DNA of 64,000 nucleotides from NCBI GenBank assembly GCA_002103105.1, contig DAAY01000007.1:1-64000 (forward strand), in the 5' to 3' direction. The translations under genes and the position numbers were made by a program. Position 1 is the stretch's first letter. The number at the start of each line of letters is the position of its first letter. The stretch is from Candidatus Gastranaerophilales bacterium HUM_1 (GTDB lineage Bacteria; Cyanobacteriota; Vampirovibrionia; Gastranaerophilales; Gastranaerophilaceae). Under the pieces are notes generated by a model. The model saw nothing but the letters and a program-made list of their open reading frames with translations, had not been told where the DNA came from and ran no database searches. Below are positions 41,350 through 49,280 of this stretch, piece by piece.

Positions 41350-41559
41350 CTATCTTGAATACTTCTTGTATGGTAACTCTTTAGATACCAATGCTACATG
41401 TGACTCAGAAACGCCAACCATCTTGAAAATTCTGCGTTTTCTAGATGCTGACTTGTGTTGGAGCAAGTGGCCTATACCTGCTTGTCTTTTCATAATTTTA
41501 CCAGATGCTGTTACTTTGTAACGCTTTGCAGCTGCTCTGTGTGTTTTTAATTTTGGCAT
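41350..41559 (-). CDS. rpmI: 50S ribosomal protein L35
   Basis: 69 residues, usual length. MPKLKTHRAAAKRYKVTASG at the start is the L35 signature; the C-terminus is basic with HLLQHKSASRKRR. RBS GGAGAAG is upstream. The first coding gene of the rpmI-rplT operon. The leader contains a terminator-like hairpin at 41590-41619. Confidence 0.98.
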   Translation of the reverse strand: MPKLKTHRAAAKRYKVTASGKIMKRQAGIGHLLQHKSASRKRRIFKMVGVSESHVALVSKELPYKKYSR

Positions 41560-41589
41560 TTTCTTCTCCTTTTTCTTAAAGTAGTAACT

Positions 41590-41619
41590 AAAAAATTACA
41601 GGCATACCAAAGCCTATAA
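41590..41619 (-). terminator. terminator-like hairpin in the rpmI leader, possible attenuator
   Basis: Minus strand TTATAGGC pairs with GCCTGTAA (8 bp, one G-U) and is followed by six T, 30 bases before rpmI. It could end the tRNA-Pro transcript or attenuate rpmI-rplT under L20 control. Confidence 0.55.
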
Positions 41620-41733
41620 CTTTCGGCTAAGAGTATTGTATTATGAATTTTCTATATTTGCAAGTCAAAATGTAAAATTTGTAACGAAAACAATGCAATT
41701 TCGAGAAAACTTGTGGAGTGCTTATGTAAAAAA

Positions 41734-41750
41734 TCGGGATGACAGGATTT
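41734..41750. repeat. 17-bp copy of the tRNA-Pro 3' end (att-like)
   Basis: TCGGGATGACAGGATTT is identical to 41874-41890, the 3' end of tRNA-Pro, 140 bases away. The intervening stretch has an imperfect inverted repeat (GAAATC-T-ACAATTCT with AGAATTGT-GATTTC). It looks like the remnant of a tRNA-targeted insertion. Confidence 0.6.
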
Positions 41751-41873
41751 TGCGTGGCTGTTGATGAAGAATGAGTCTTACAGCCATACATCGGGAAATC
41801 TACAATTCTTAATATCCAATTAATTAGAATTGTGATTTCGTGAGAACCTGCGGAGCTACAAGTTTGAAAAAAT

Positions 41874-41947
41874 TCGGGATGACAGGATTTGAACCTGCGC
41901 CCCCTTCGTCCCGAACGAAGTGCACTACCAAGCTGTGCCACATCCCG
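41874..41947 (-). tRNA. tRNA-Pro (CGG)
   Basis: Minus strand acceptor CGGGATG pairs with CATCCCG, discriminator A. The anticodon stem CTTCG/CGAAG encloses TTCGGGA, anticodon CGG (reads CCG). The T-arm has GGTTCAAATCC. CCA is not encoded. It lies upstream of rpmI on the same strand. Confidence 0.94.
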
Positions 41948-42039
41948 AAAGAGAATAGAATTCAACTAAATTAATTATATTCCAAACACCTTTTTTGAAA
42001 CAAACATTCTAATCAATTAAAAAATTCTGCGTTTAGAAA

Positions 42040-43587
42040 CTAACCCGTCTTTTTTACTTTTTTAATTTTCAAGAAGAATAATAAAGGTAATATTGCAATA
42101 CAAAGGAATGCTAATAGTGCAAACACATCATAAAAAGAAGCCAACCTAGCTTGTTGCAAAAGTTGTTTATACAAAAGTCCATTTGCTTTTCTTACTGCAA
42201 CAACATGAGGATAATGAATTAAAAATTTGTTAGTAAAAGCGAGCAATTTATATCTAAACATCGCATTATGATAACCTAAATCACCAACAAGATAATTTTG
42301 ATGAACCTGAGAAACTCTTGCAATAAATGTTGCAGACAACGCCGTAGATACAGCCGTTACCAAATTTTTGAACAAGGCATGGAGTGCAGCAGCATCAGCA
42401 TTTTTAGAAGCGGGCATTGTTTGAAAAGACAACGCCGTAATTGGTACAAATGCAACTGGAACCCCAATACATAATAAAATATTTGGTAAAACAACACTTT
42501 CCATAGAAGAAGTTGTATTCATAGCGGTCAGCATTAGTATTGAAATAGCCATAATCAAAAAGCCAATAACGGTTAACAATCTTGGCTCAATATATTTTGA
42601 AATAGCACCAACTATAAGCAATCCAGCAAAACAAATTATTGCTCTTGGAAACATTGTTAATCCAGACATTGAAGGACTATATCCTAAAAGACTTTGTACA
42701 AACATTGGAACAAGTAACAATGTAGAATAAAGCATAACATTGATTAAAGAACTTATTGTTGTCCCGAACAAAAAATTTCTATCTTTAAATACCCTAATAT
42801 CAATTACTGGATTATCATATTCTAATTCCCAAACATAAAAGAAAATAAATGAGAATATACAAATTCCAGTCAAATAACAAATCCACGGAGTATCAAACCA
42901 ATTGTACTGTTGACCTCTATCCAAAACGATTTGCATACAAGCCATCGCAATAACAATTGAAATATATCCAACAATATCAAATTTCTTTTTCTTCACACTT
43001 TTTGGAGGTTTATCATCTGGAACAAACAATTTTAATAATAAAAATGACAACATACACAAAGGTATATTTATGATAAATACCCACTGCCAAGACCAATTAT
43101 CAGTCAAATATCCACCCATAAAAGGTCCTGCTAAAGGTGAAAACATTGCCGCTACACCAAAAAGGCTCATTGCAATTCCTCGTTGTTCTTTTGGAAAAAC
43201 TTCCAACAAAATAGCTTGACACAATGGTAAAATACATCCACTTCCAACCCCCTGAACAACACGAGCACCAATCAGAGCTTGAAGATTTGGGGCAATAATG
43301 CAAAGCAAACATCCTAAAGCAAATATCCACAAGCTATAATAAAACAAAAGTTTTTTACCAATAAGTTGAACCAAATACCCAGTAACAGGAAGCATTAACC
43401 CTGCAGAAATGATATAACAAGTAATTACAGTATTCGCTTCATATTGTGTTGCACCATAAAACCCCGCAATATTTGGTTGACAAACATTGGTTGCAGATGA
43501 AGCCGCAAGTGATAAAAATGACGGCAACAATACTGACATTGCAACAATATACGGATTTACTGGGGTATTATTATTTGATTTAGCCAT
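42040..43587 (-). CDS. MFS drug transporter, DHA2 (EmrB/QacA) family
   Basis: 515 residues, about 14 predicted helices. GYLVQLIGKKLLFYYSLWIF is motif A, and LPVTGYL plus GPFMGGYLTDNWSWQWVFII (near residue 155-174) is the DHA2 motif. It probably exports toxic compounds with protons. No EmrA-type partner is adjacent. A 22-bp perfect palindrome 14 bases upstream of the start is a likely operator for a TetR- or MarR-type repressor, encoded outside the window. Confidence 0.92.
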   Translation of the reverse strand: MAKSNNNTPVNPYIVAMSVLLPSFLSLAASSATNVCQPNIAGFYGATQYEANTVITCYIISAGLMLPVTGYLVQLIGKKLLFYYSLWIFALGCLLCIIAPNLQALIGARVVQGVGSGCILPLCQAILLEVFPKEQRGIAMSLFGVAAMFSPLAGPFMGGYLTDNWSWQWVFIINIPLCMLSFLLLKLFVPDDKPPKSVKKKKFDIVGYISIVIAMACMQIVLDRGQQYNWFDTPWICYLTGICIFSFIFFYVWELEYDNPVIDIRVFKDRNFLFGTTISSLINVMLYSTLLLVPMFVQSLLGYSPSMSGLTMFPRAIICFAGLLIVGAISKYIEPRLLTVIGFLIMAISILMLTAMNTTSSMESVVLPNILLCIGVPVAFVPITALSFQTMPASKNADAAALHALFKNLVTAVSTALSATFIARVSQVHQNYLVGDLGYHNAMFRYKLLAFTNKFLIHYPHVVAVRKANGLLYKQLLQQARLASFYDVFALLAFLCIAILPLLFFLKIKKVKKTG

Positions 43588-43600
43588 GAATTTCTCTTAC

Positions 43601-43622
43601 TTTTGTTATCATGATAACAAAA
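43601..43622. promoter_or_regulatory. 22-bp perfect palindromic operator before the MFS gene
   Basis: Half-site TTTTGTTATCA followed directly by its reverse complement. It lies 14-35 bases upstream of ATG 43587, where it would overlap the promoter. Length and symmetry fit TetR/MarR binding sites. Confidence 0.7.
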
Positions 43623-43672
43623 ACAATTTGTAATTCAAATAATATATTCAAAAATATTAATTAGTCTTAAAA

Positions 43673-44353
43673 TTAAATTTCTTTCTTCCAAGTTTGCAAA
43701 AAATAAATAGACAAGACAAAATAAGTAGCCCACATTAAAACAGTTGCAAAGCAATTTGAACCGTGCAAATAAGCATTTATCCACATAATTGTAGATAACC
43801 CATTCACGACAAACCATATATGCCATTGTTCGATACATCTTTTTACTGTCAACAACAAACCAACTATTGAAAACACCGATGTTACAGCATCAATCATTGG
43901 ACTTTGATCATTAACATATTTCAAAACTAAATACAATATAAATGACAAAACAAGAGATACTAAAAAGTAAACAACCCTTTCTTTTGTAGATAATTTAGTT
44001 TTAACGATTTCTTGACTATCATCTTTCAAATGCTGTTTCCACTTAAAAATACCAAAAATTTGCATGGGGAAATAATAAAACAAATACAAACATAAATTCC
44101 CAAATAAATTATTTTTATAAGACAAAAATGCGTAACATAATGTTCCGCATAAACCAAATAGGTAACAAGAAATCTTCCCTTTTCCTGCCAAAATAGTATA
44201 AGTAATCCCACAAATCGCAGAAATTAACGCAATTTTGCTATCTTTCATGTACAAGGACAACAGGATTATTACAACAATACCAGCAGGGAAAACGACTCTT
44301 TCGTATTTACCCCAGCCACAAAATTCTTTTCTTATAAATTCAACGACATTCAT
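43673..44353 (-). CDS. pnuC: nicotinamide riboside transporter PnuC family
   Basis: 226 residues, about seven predicted helices. The start LILKDSKIALISAICGITYT-like region and the conserved FGIFKWKQHL and QWHIWFVVNGLSTIMWI mark PnuC, with the W-x-x-W-x-x-N substrate site. It imports nicotinamide riboside or a related vitamin by facilitated diffusion. No NadR-type kinase is near. A TAAAAT box ends seven bases before the start, so the mRNA may be leaderless. Confidence 0.88.
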   Translation of the reverse strand: MNVVEFIRKEFCGWGKYERVVFPAGIVVIILLSLYMKDSKIALISAICGITYTILAGKGKISCYLFGLCGTLCYAFLSYKNNLFGNLCLYLFYYFPMQIFGIFKWKQHLKDDSQEIVKTKLSTKERVVYFLVSLVLSFILYLVLKYVNDQSPMIDAVTSVFSIVGLLLTVKRCIEQWHIWFVVNGLSTIMWINAYLHGSNCFATVLMWATYFVLSIYFLQTWKKEI

Positions 44354-44360
44354 TAGAGGT

Positions 44361-44366
44361 ATTTTA
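44361..44366 (-). promoter_or_regulatory. -10 box of pnuC, predicted leaderless start
   Basis: Minus strand TAAAAT, seven bases (ACCTCTA), then ATG 44353; TG lies directly before it. Confidence 0.45.
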
Positions 44367-44464
44367 CAATAAAATTATAAATATTGAAATATTTTAAGAT
44401 TTCTAAAATTTATTTTACTTTTACCTTTGTGTGCGTTCTACTAGAGGAAGGGAAAGATTTAAAA

Positions 44465-45508
44465 ATGCACATACAAAATATAAGTCAGCAGAACTTTACT
44501 ACCAGATTATTAAAAAATAAAACAGTATTAAAAACATTGGAAAAAATTTCTGATCACGGAACATCTTTCTGTGCAGGAACATCTTTGGCTCTATCTCTTG
44601 TAATGCGTCCAGTTGCAATCTTTTCCACCCCAAAAGTAGAAAAAGAAAATAAACAATATGCAGCAACAAATTCAATCTGCTCTGGGCTTATAAAATTCGG
44701 AATAGTCGAAGCCGTAGCTCTTCCAATAGAAAAAGCGGTAAAAAATATAGACAAATATTCTGAAAAATTTCTTGATAAAAAAACAATAGAAAATTTAACA
44801 AAAAATACTGGAACATTAACAGATTCCAGAAGTTATAAACTTATGACACAAATAATCAAACTTAGCACTGGATTTTTCACAGCTATACCAAAATCAATGC
44901 TAACACTTGCTCTTATCCCCGTGTTAATGGGTTCAATATTCAAAACAAAAGTTCAAAATCCAAAAGAAGAAAAAAAGGTACAACAAATTACCCCATTTAC
45001 TGCATCAAATAGAGAAATAAAGGAAAAATTAAACTTTACAGGTAATATCGATAAACTTTCAAAGGTTTTAGGAAAAATTATTGATAATAAACATTTCCAA
45101 AATTTCGCAAAGAAAAACGAAACCAAAGACAAAAATATTGCTAAACACATAACAGCAGCGACGGATATTCTTTTAACAACCTCTTTTGCCGTTCAAACAA
45201 ACAATAGCAAAAAAATAAAAGAAAATCGTAAAAAAGCTCTAATTTATAATAATGTAATTTCAACGGCAATTACACTAGGAGGAGGCTATTGGCTAGACAA
45301 AATGATAGCCAAAGGTTCAACAAATTTCATAGAAAAATTCAAACACATCAACGCAAAAGACCCAAAACTCAACAAATATATTGAGGGAATAAACATTCTC
45401 CGTCCAGCACTAATCTTTGCAGGGATTTACTATTGCGTATTACCAATCTTTTCAACATACTTGGCTGAAAAAGTTGATAAATTTATTGAAAAACAAAAGA
45501 AGTCATAA
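44465..45508 (+). CDS. unknown membrane-associated protein
   Basis: 347 residues from ATG 44465, chosen because GAGGAAGGG lies upstream; an earlier TTG/ATG would lack a binding site. The N-terminus MHIQNISQQNFTTRLLKNK resembles those at 13754 and 59974. Hydrophobic segments near FCAGTSLALSLVMRPVAIF, SMLTLALIPVLMGSIF, VISTAITLGGGYWL and PALIFAGIYYCVLPIFSTYL suggest three or four membrane helices. Very Lys-rich between them. Family not recognised; possibly a lineage-specific envelope protein. Confidence 0.65.
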   Translation: MHIQNISQQNFTTRLLKNKTVLKTLEKISDHGTSFCAGTSLALSLVMRPVAIFSTPKVEKENKQYAATNSICSGLIKFGIVEAVALPIEKAVKNIDKYSEKFLDKKTIENLTKNTGTLTDSRSYKLMTQIIKLSTGFFTAIPKSMLTLALIPVLMGSIFKTKVQNPKEEKKVQQITPFTASNREIKEKLNFTGNIDKLSKVLGKIIDNKHFQNFAKKNETKDKNIAKHITAATDILLTTSFAVQTNNSKKIKENRKKALIYNNVISTAITLGGGYWLDKMIAKGSTNFIEKFKHINAKDPKLNKYIEGINILRPALIFAGIYYCVLPIFSTYLAEKVDKFIEKQKKS

Positions 45509-45598
45509 ATGTAAACACCACAACTAACCTCTCTTTAACAAAGAGGAATTTATTTACTTCGTCATACTGAAAAACATCTCAACCAGTACGCTCTGAAG

Positions 45599-46402
45599 CT
45601 AAACATTTTTAATAAGCAATTTAACAAGTTCTTTAAACTTAGCCTTAACTTTTTCCGCAGTTTCAATAACTTCTTTGTGGTCAAGTTTTTTAGAAGAAAC
45701 ACCACTAGCGTAATTTGTAATGCAACTAATTCCTAAAACCTTCATTCCACAATAATTCGCAACAATTGCTTCTGGAACAGTTGACATGCCAGCAGCATCT
45801 GCACCCATAAATCTAGCCATACGAATTTCTGCGGGTGTTTCATAGCTTGGACCAGAAGAAGCGATATAAACACCGTGTTTCAAATCTATCTTCAGCAATC
45901 TACCAGCAGCATCTGCCATTTTTATCAAATTTTTATTATAAACTTCTGACATATCAGGGAATCTTGTGCCAAAGGTTTCATCATTAGGACCAACAAGAGG
46001 ATTTGCTCCCATGAAATTTATATGGTCAGTAATAACCATTAAATCTCCTGGGCGAAAGCTTTTATTCACTGCCCCAGCAGCGTTTGTTAAAATAACAGTT
46101 TCAACGCCAAGAGCTTTCATAACTTTTATAGGATAAGTAATATCCTGCATAGAATGTCCTTCGTAAAAGTGACTTCTACCTTGCATCATAACAACTTTTC
46201 TATCACCAATAGTCGCAAAAACTAAATTACCTTTATGCCCTGATACTGTAGATTTTGCAAAATTAGGGATTTTTGAATAGGGGATAGAGATTTCACAATA
46301 CTCATCAGCCAAATCTCCAAGACCAGAACCTAATACAATACCTATTTCAGGTTTAAATTCATCTGTATAAGTTTCAATATAATCTAAAGTATCTTTTATC
46401 AT
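45599..46402 (-). CDS. punA: purine nucleoside phosphorylase
   Basis: 267 residues from ATG 46402 (GGGG upstream); an upstream start adding ten residues is possible. Trimeric PNP signatures: GIVLGSGLGDLAD, TNAAGAVNKSFRPGDLM, SSGPSYETPAEIRMAR, GADAAGMSTVPEA. It cleaves (deoxy)inosine and guanosine with phosphate in purine salvage. The product length and PSYET motif put it in the PunA/XapA group. The gene starts just after the terminator of the upstream gene. Confidence 0.94.
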   Translation of the reverse strand: MIKDTLDYIETYTDEFKPEIGIVLGSGLGDLADEYCEISIPYSKIPNFAKSTVSGHKGNLVFATIGDRKVVMMQGRSHFYEGHSMQDITYPIKVMKALGVETVILTNAAGAVNKSFRPGDLMVITDHINFMGANPLVGPNDETFGTRFPDMSEVYNKNLIKMADAAGRLLKIDLKHGVYIASSGPSYETPAEIRMARFMGADAAGMSTVPEAIVANYCGMKVLGISCITNYASGVSSKKLDHKEVIETAEKVKAKFKELVKLLIKNV

Positions 46403-46419
46403 ATAAACCCCACTTTCAA

Positions 46420-46458
46420 AAAAAATACGCAATAGCCCCTATGGGTTTTGCGTATTTT
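46420..46458. terminator. terminator between punA and the omega-like gene
   Basis: AAAAAATACGCAA pairs with TTGCGTATTTTTT over a short GC-containing loop; serves the minus-strand 79-residue gene. Confidence 0.8.
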
Positions 46459-46471
46459 TTGAGTTCTAAAA

Positions 46472-46711
46472 TTATCCTACCAATCTGTTGTCATCAGCTT
46501 CAGATGCTTTAACCATCAAAGCGTGTTCAACAGGATTTTCTTTTGTATAAGTAGTTTCGTGTGTTTCTTCAAAACCAAAATCTTCACGAGCTTTTCTCGC
46601 TTGATTTTCATCAACAATTTTTTTAGCAAGTTCAGCGATTTCATAAACTAATTTGTATCTGTTATCTGTATTTTCGTTTAAATCCCACGCTACTTTAATT
46701 ATTTGCTCCAT
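46472..46711 (-). CDS. rpoZ: probable RNA polymerase omega subunit
   Basis: 79 residues, RBS GAGGA. The segment NRYKLVYEIAELAKKIVDE resembles omega's N-R-[FY]-x-L-V-x-x-[AI]-A-x-x-A-[KR] helix, and ENPVEHALMVKA resembles the KPV-x-x-A-x-x-E end. The position of the second motif, about 40 residues later, fits. Omega binds beta-prime and aids assembly. Similarity is modest by eye, so an unrelated small protein remains possible. Confidence 0.5.
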   Translation of the reverse strand: MEQIIKVAWDLNENTDNRYKLVYEIAELAKKIVDENQARKAREDFGFEETHETTYTKENPVEHALMVKASEADDNRLVG

Positions 46712-46928
46712 TCAATAGTCCTCACTTTTCTATCTATAAAACTATAATATAATATAAATGATTTTTTTACAAGTAGCTTGAAAATTTATTCATAAGTGTC
46801 TTTTTGTTATCCCTAGCGACTAAATTCAACAGGCAATTTTATAAACTTTCGTAACAATCACCCATTATTTGGGCAAATATAAACCTTTACAGGATTTGTA
46901 ACAATGGAAACTCAAACAAGGAAAAGAC

Positions 46929-49241
46929 ATGAACAATACAATTACCCCAACTTACAGCAATTCACTGCTCGTTACAGACAAACTTTCAAATGATTTAACT
47001 GAAAAGAAAAATAAAATAACTAGAAGACAGGGACTTATTGGCAAAGGTTTTGATAGTGCAAAATCAGCAATTGGAGTAGGTAGAAATAGCAAAAAAGCTA
47101 CTCAAATGATTCAAGACTATAAAGCTGGGAAAGTTGATTATAATACTGTAAACAAATACCTTGATGATTTCCAATACACCCAAAGAGATGCAACTGAATT
47201 AGTCCTAGATAGTGCAACTGGTTTGGGAGCTTTTGGAGCTTATGCAATGGCGAAAAAAGGTGCGAAATTTGCGTCTCCATTTTTAACAGGTGTAAAACTT
47301 AAATTTGATGTAGCAAAAGTTGCAGGTCCTATCGGAACAGCCGCAGCCATTCTCACGGGAATATCTATCAAACCAACCCTAAGATTTATTGATAGAATTT
47401 ATTTGAACAAAAATGAAAAGAAAGATAACAAAACATTCTGGAAAGATAATTTAACAGGTGCAATTGATGGAGCATTAGCACCAGTTGCAGTTTTGAAAGG
47501 TGCGATTTTAGGAATTCCTCTTGTGATGGGTGAAAACGCACTTCAACGTTATATGTTTGTAAAAACAGATGACAAAAAATCAACAAAAGATTTCTTAGAA
47601 AAACAAAAAGATAATTTAGCAGTTAAAGCAGTTGCAACAGGAGCTGTTGCATACAAAGCAAGAAAATTACACACATCATTAGGAAATTGGGATAAAGCAA
47701 TTGAAAAGGCATTGAAAAATGTTAAAGATTTAAAACCATTTGAAAAAGTTTCTATTGATTCAGATTTTAATATGTTGCAATCTAAAGCTCAACTTCTACT
47801 TAATGACCCTAAATTTGTAATGGATATATTTAGTAGCGGAAAATCTATTGAAGAAAAAATGCAACTTATTGAAGCAAAAAATATTTTCTTGCCAAAATTT
47901 ATCCAAACAATTCCTGAAAACATTCTTGGAATGCTAGGGAAAGAAGAAATTAATTTTGGAGGCTTTAAACTTAATACAAAAGAAATTTCAACAATTATTA
48001 CCAGATTTAAAAGCGACTGCCCTCAATCACGAACAATCGAAGAAGCTCAAGATTTCATTTCAAAAACTTACGGCGACAAATACACAATCATCAATGACAA
48101 AGCTCTTGGAGTTGGTACAGTTGCAGAAACATTCCTCGCTAAAGACAACACCACAGGAAAAGAAGTTGTTATCAAGTTATTGAAAAAAGGAATGTCCTCT
48201 GAAAAAATTGAAAACGATAGAAAAGCATTTATCGATTTAGTAAAACAAAATTCAACAGATGATAAAGAAAAAACAGATTTCACAGTGAGAAAAATAAATT
48301 CATTATTTGATGCTTGGTCAAAAGAAGTTGACCTTTCAAAAGAAATGGAAGCGACTCAAATTTTAGGTAAAAACGCAAGAAATTATCACGCAGTTAAACC
48401 TATTGAAGTAAAAGATAACATCTATGTAATGGAAAAAGCCCCAGGAATTCAATTCAATGAATTTATTGACCAAATGTTGAAAGAAAATAAAACAATTTCT
48501 TCAAGAGAAGCTATGAACTTGATGAGAAATTATTTCCAAGTATTTTTTGAACAGTTGCTTTCTGTTCCTCCTAAAGGACAAAAAGTTATGCACGCAGACC
48601 CTCACCCTGGAAATATTTTCATCAACCTTGCAGATAAAGAAAAGCCTTTCACATTTATCGATACAGGGAACGTGTTGAGATATACCCCAGAAGAAGCAAT
48701 TGACAATGCTTTAAATCACTTAGATTACTTTATCGGGAATTCAAAAGGAATTGCAAAATCTCTATTGAGAGAAGCAAATCTTCCAGAAGGAATGACAGAA
48801 AAACAAGCACTAGAACTTGTAACAAAAGGATTAAATGAAAAAGTTTATAACGGACATACAAATCTTGTTACGGGTGGAAACTTCTTTAAAGATGTAAATG
48901 ATGTTGCATTAAAAATTATGTCTGACAACGGAATTATTGCAAACCAAAACAATACAAACTTGTTGAAAGCAGAAACTACATATTTTATGAACTTAACTTG
49001 TTTAAAAGACATTCAAAAAATCATGGATAAAAATAGCGACATTTCTGCTATTAGTGAAGAAGATGCAAAAAAACAAATGGAACTAATCTTGAAAGAAATT
49101 GGAGAATCAATCAAAAATTCTGCAATCAATAATAAGAGATATACAACTAAAAAACTCAAAGATAGAATGGATTTCATCAGCGAAAACAAAGAGCAATTTT
49201 ACTCAACAATTCTTTCATTTGCAGAAAGAATTAAACCATAA
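46929..49241 (+). CDS. ABC1/UbiB-like kinase with long hydrophobic N-terminal region
   Basis: 770 residues. The kinase lobe starts near 388: LGVGTVAETFLAKDNTTG, K in VVIKLLKKG, then the catalytic HADPHPGN at 555-562 and metal-binding D578-T-G, the ABC1/ADCK/UbiB pattern. The N-terminal 330 residues are not the usual UbiB KxGQ extension: they hold several Ala/Gly-rich hydrophobic stretches (VLDSATGLGAFGAYAMAKKG, GPIGTAAAILTGI, PVAVLKGAILGIPLVMG). UbiB proteins act in isoprenoid-quinone or lipid biology at membranes. RBS AAGGAAA precedes ATG. The next gene, ruvB, follows after 39 bases with its own promoter. Confidence 0.82.
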   Translation: MNNTITPTYSNSLLVTDKLSNDLTEKKNKITRRQGLIGKGFDSAKSAIGVGRNSKKATQMIQDYKAGKVDYNTVNKYLDDFQYTQRDATELVLDSATGLGAFGAYAMAKKGAKFASPFLTGVKLKFDVAKVAGPIGTAAAILTGISIKPTLRFIDRIYLNKNEKKDNKTFWKDNLTGAIDGALAPVAVLKGAILGIPLVMGENALQRYMFVKTDDKKSTKDFLEKQKDNLAVKAVATGAVAYKARKLHTSLGNWDKAIEKALKNVKDLKPFEKVSIDSDFNMLQSKAQLLLNDPKFVMDIFSSGKSIEEKMQLIEAKNIFLPKFIQTIPENILGMLGKEEINFGGFKLNTKEISTIITRFKSDCPQSRTIEEAQDFISKTYGDKYTIINDKALGVGTVAETFLAKDNTTGKEVVIKLLKKGMSSEKIENDRKAFIDLVKQNSTDDKEKTDFTVRKINSLFDAWSKEVDLSKEMEATQILGKNARNYHAVKPIEVKDNIYVMEKAPGIQFNEFIDQMLKENKTISSREAMNLMRNYFQVFFEQLLSVPPKGQKVMHADPHPGNIFINLADKEKPFTFIDTGNVLRYTPEEAIDNALNHLDYFIGNSKGIAKSLLREANLPEGMTEKQALELVTKGLNEKVYNGHTNLVTGGNFFKDVNDVALKIMSDNGIIANQNNTNLLKAETTYFMNLTCLKDIQKIMDKNSDISAISEEDAKKQMELILKEIGESIKNSAINNKRYTTKKLKDRMDFISENKEQFYSTILSFAERIKP

Positions 49242-49265
49242 AAATTTTTCAAAACGCTGAATTTA

Positions 49266-49274
49266 TGATATTAT
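49266..49274 (+). promoter_or_regulatory. extended -10 of ruvB, predicted leaderless start
   Basis: TG-A-TATTAT, six bases (TTAGCT), then ATG 49281. Confidence 0.6.
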
Positions 49275-49280
49275 TTAGCT

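Noticed and set aside
41627..41965. A 112-residue minus-strand frame (starting MNSILFRDVAQLGS)
   Set aside because: It is the translation of tRNA-Pro and flanking DNA, a well-known annotation artefact.
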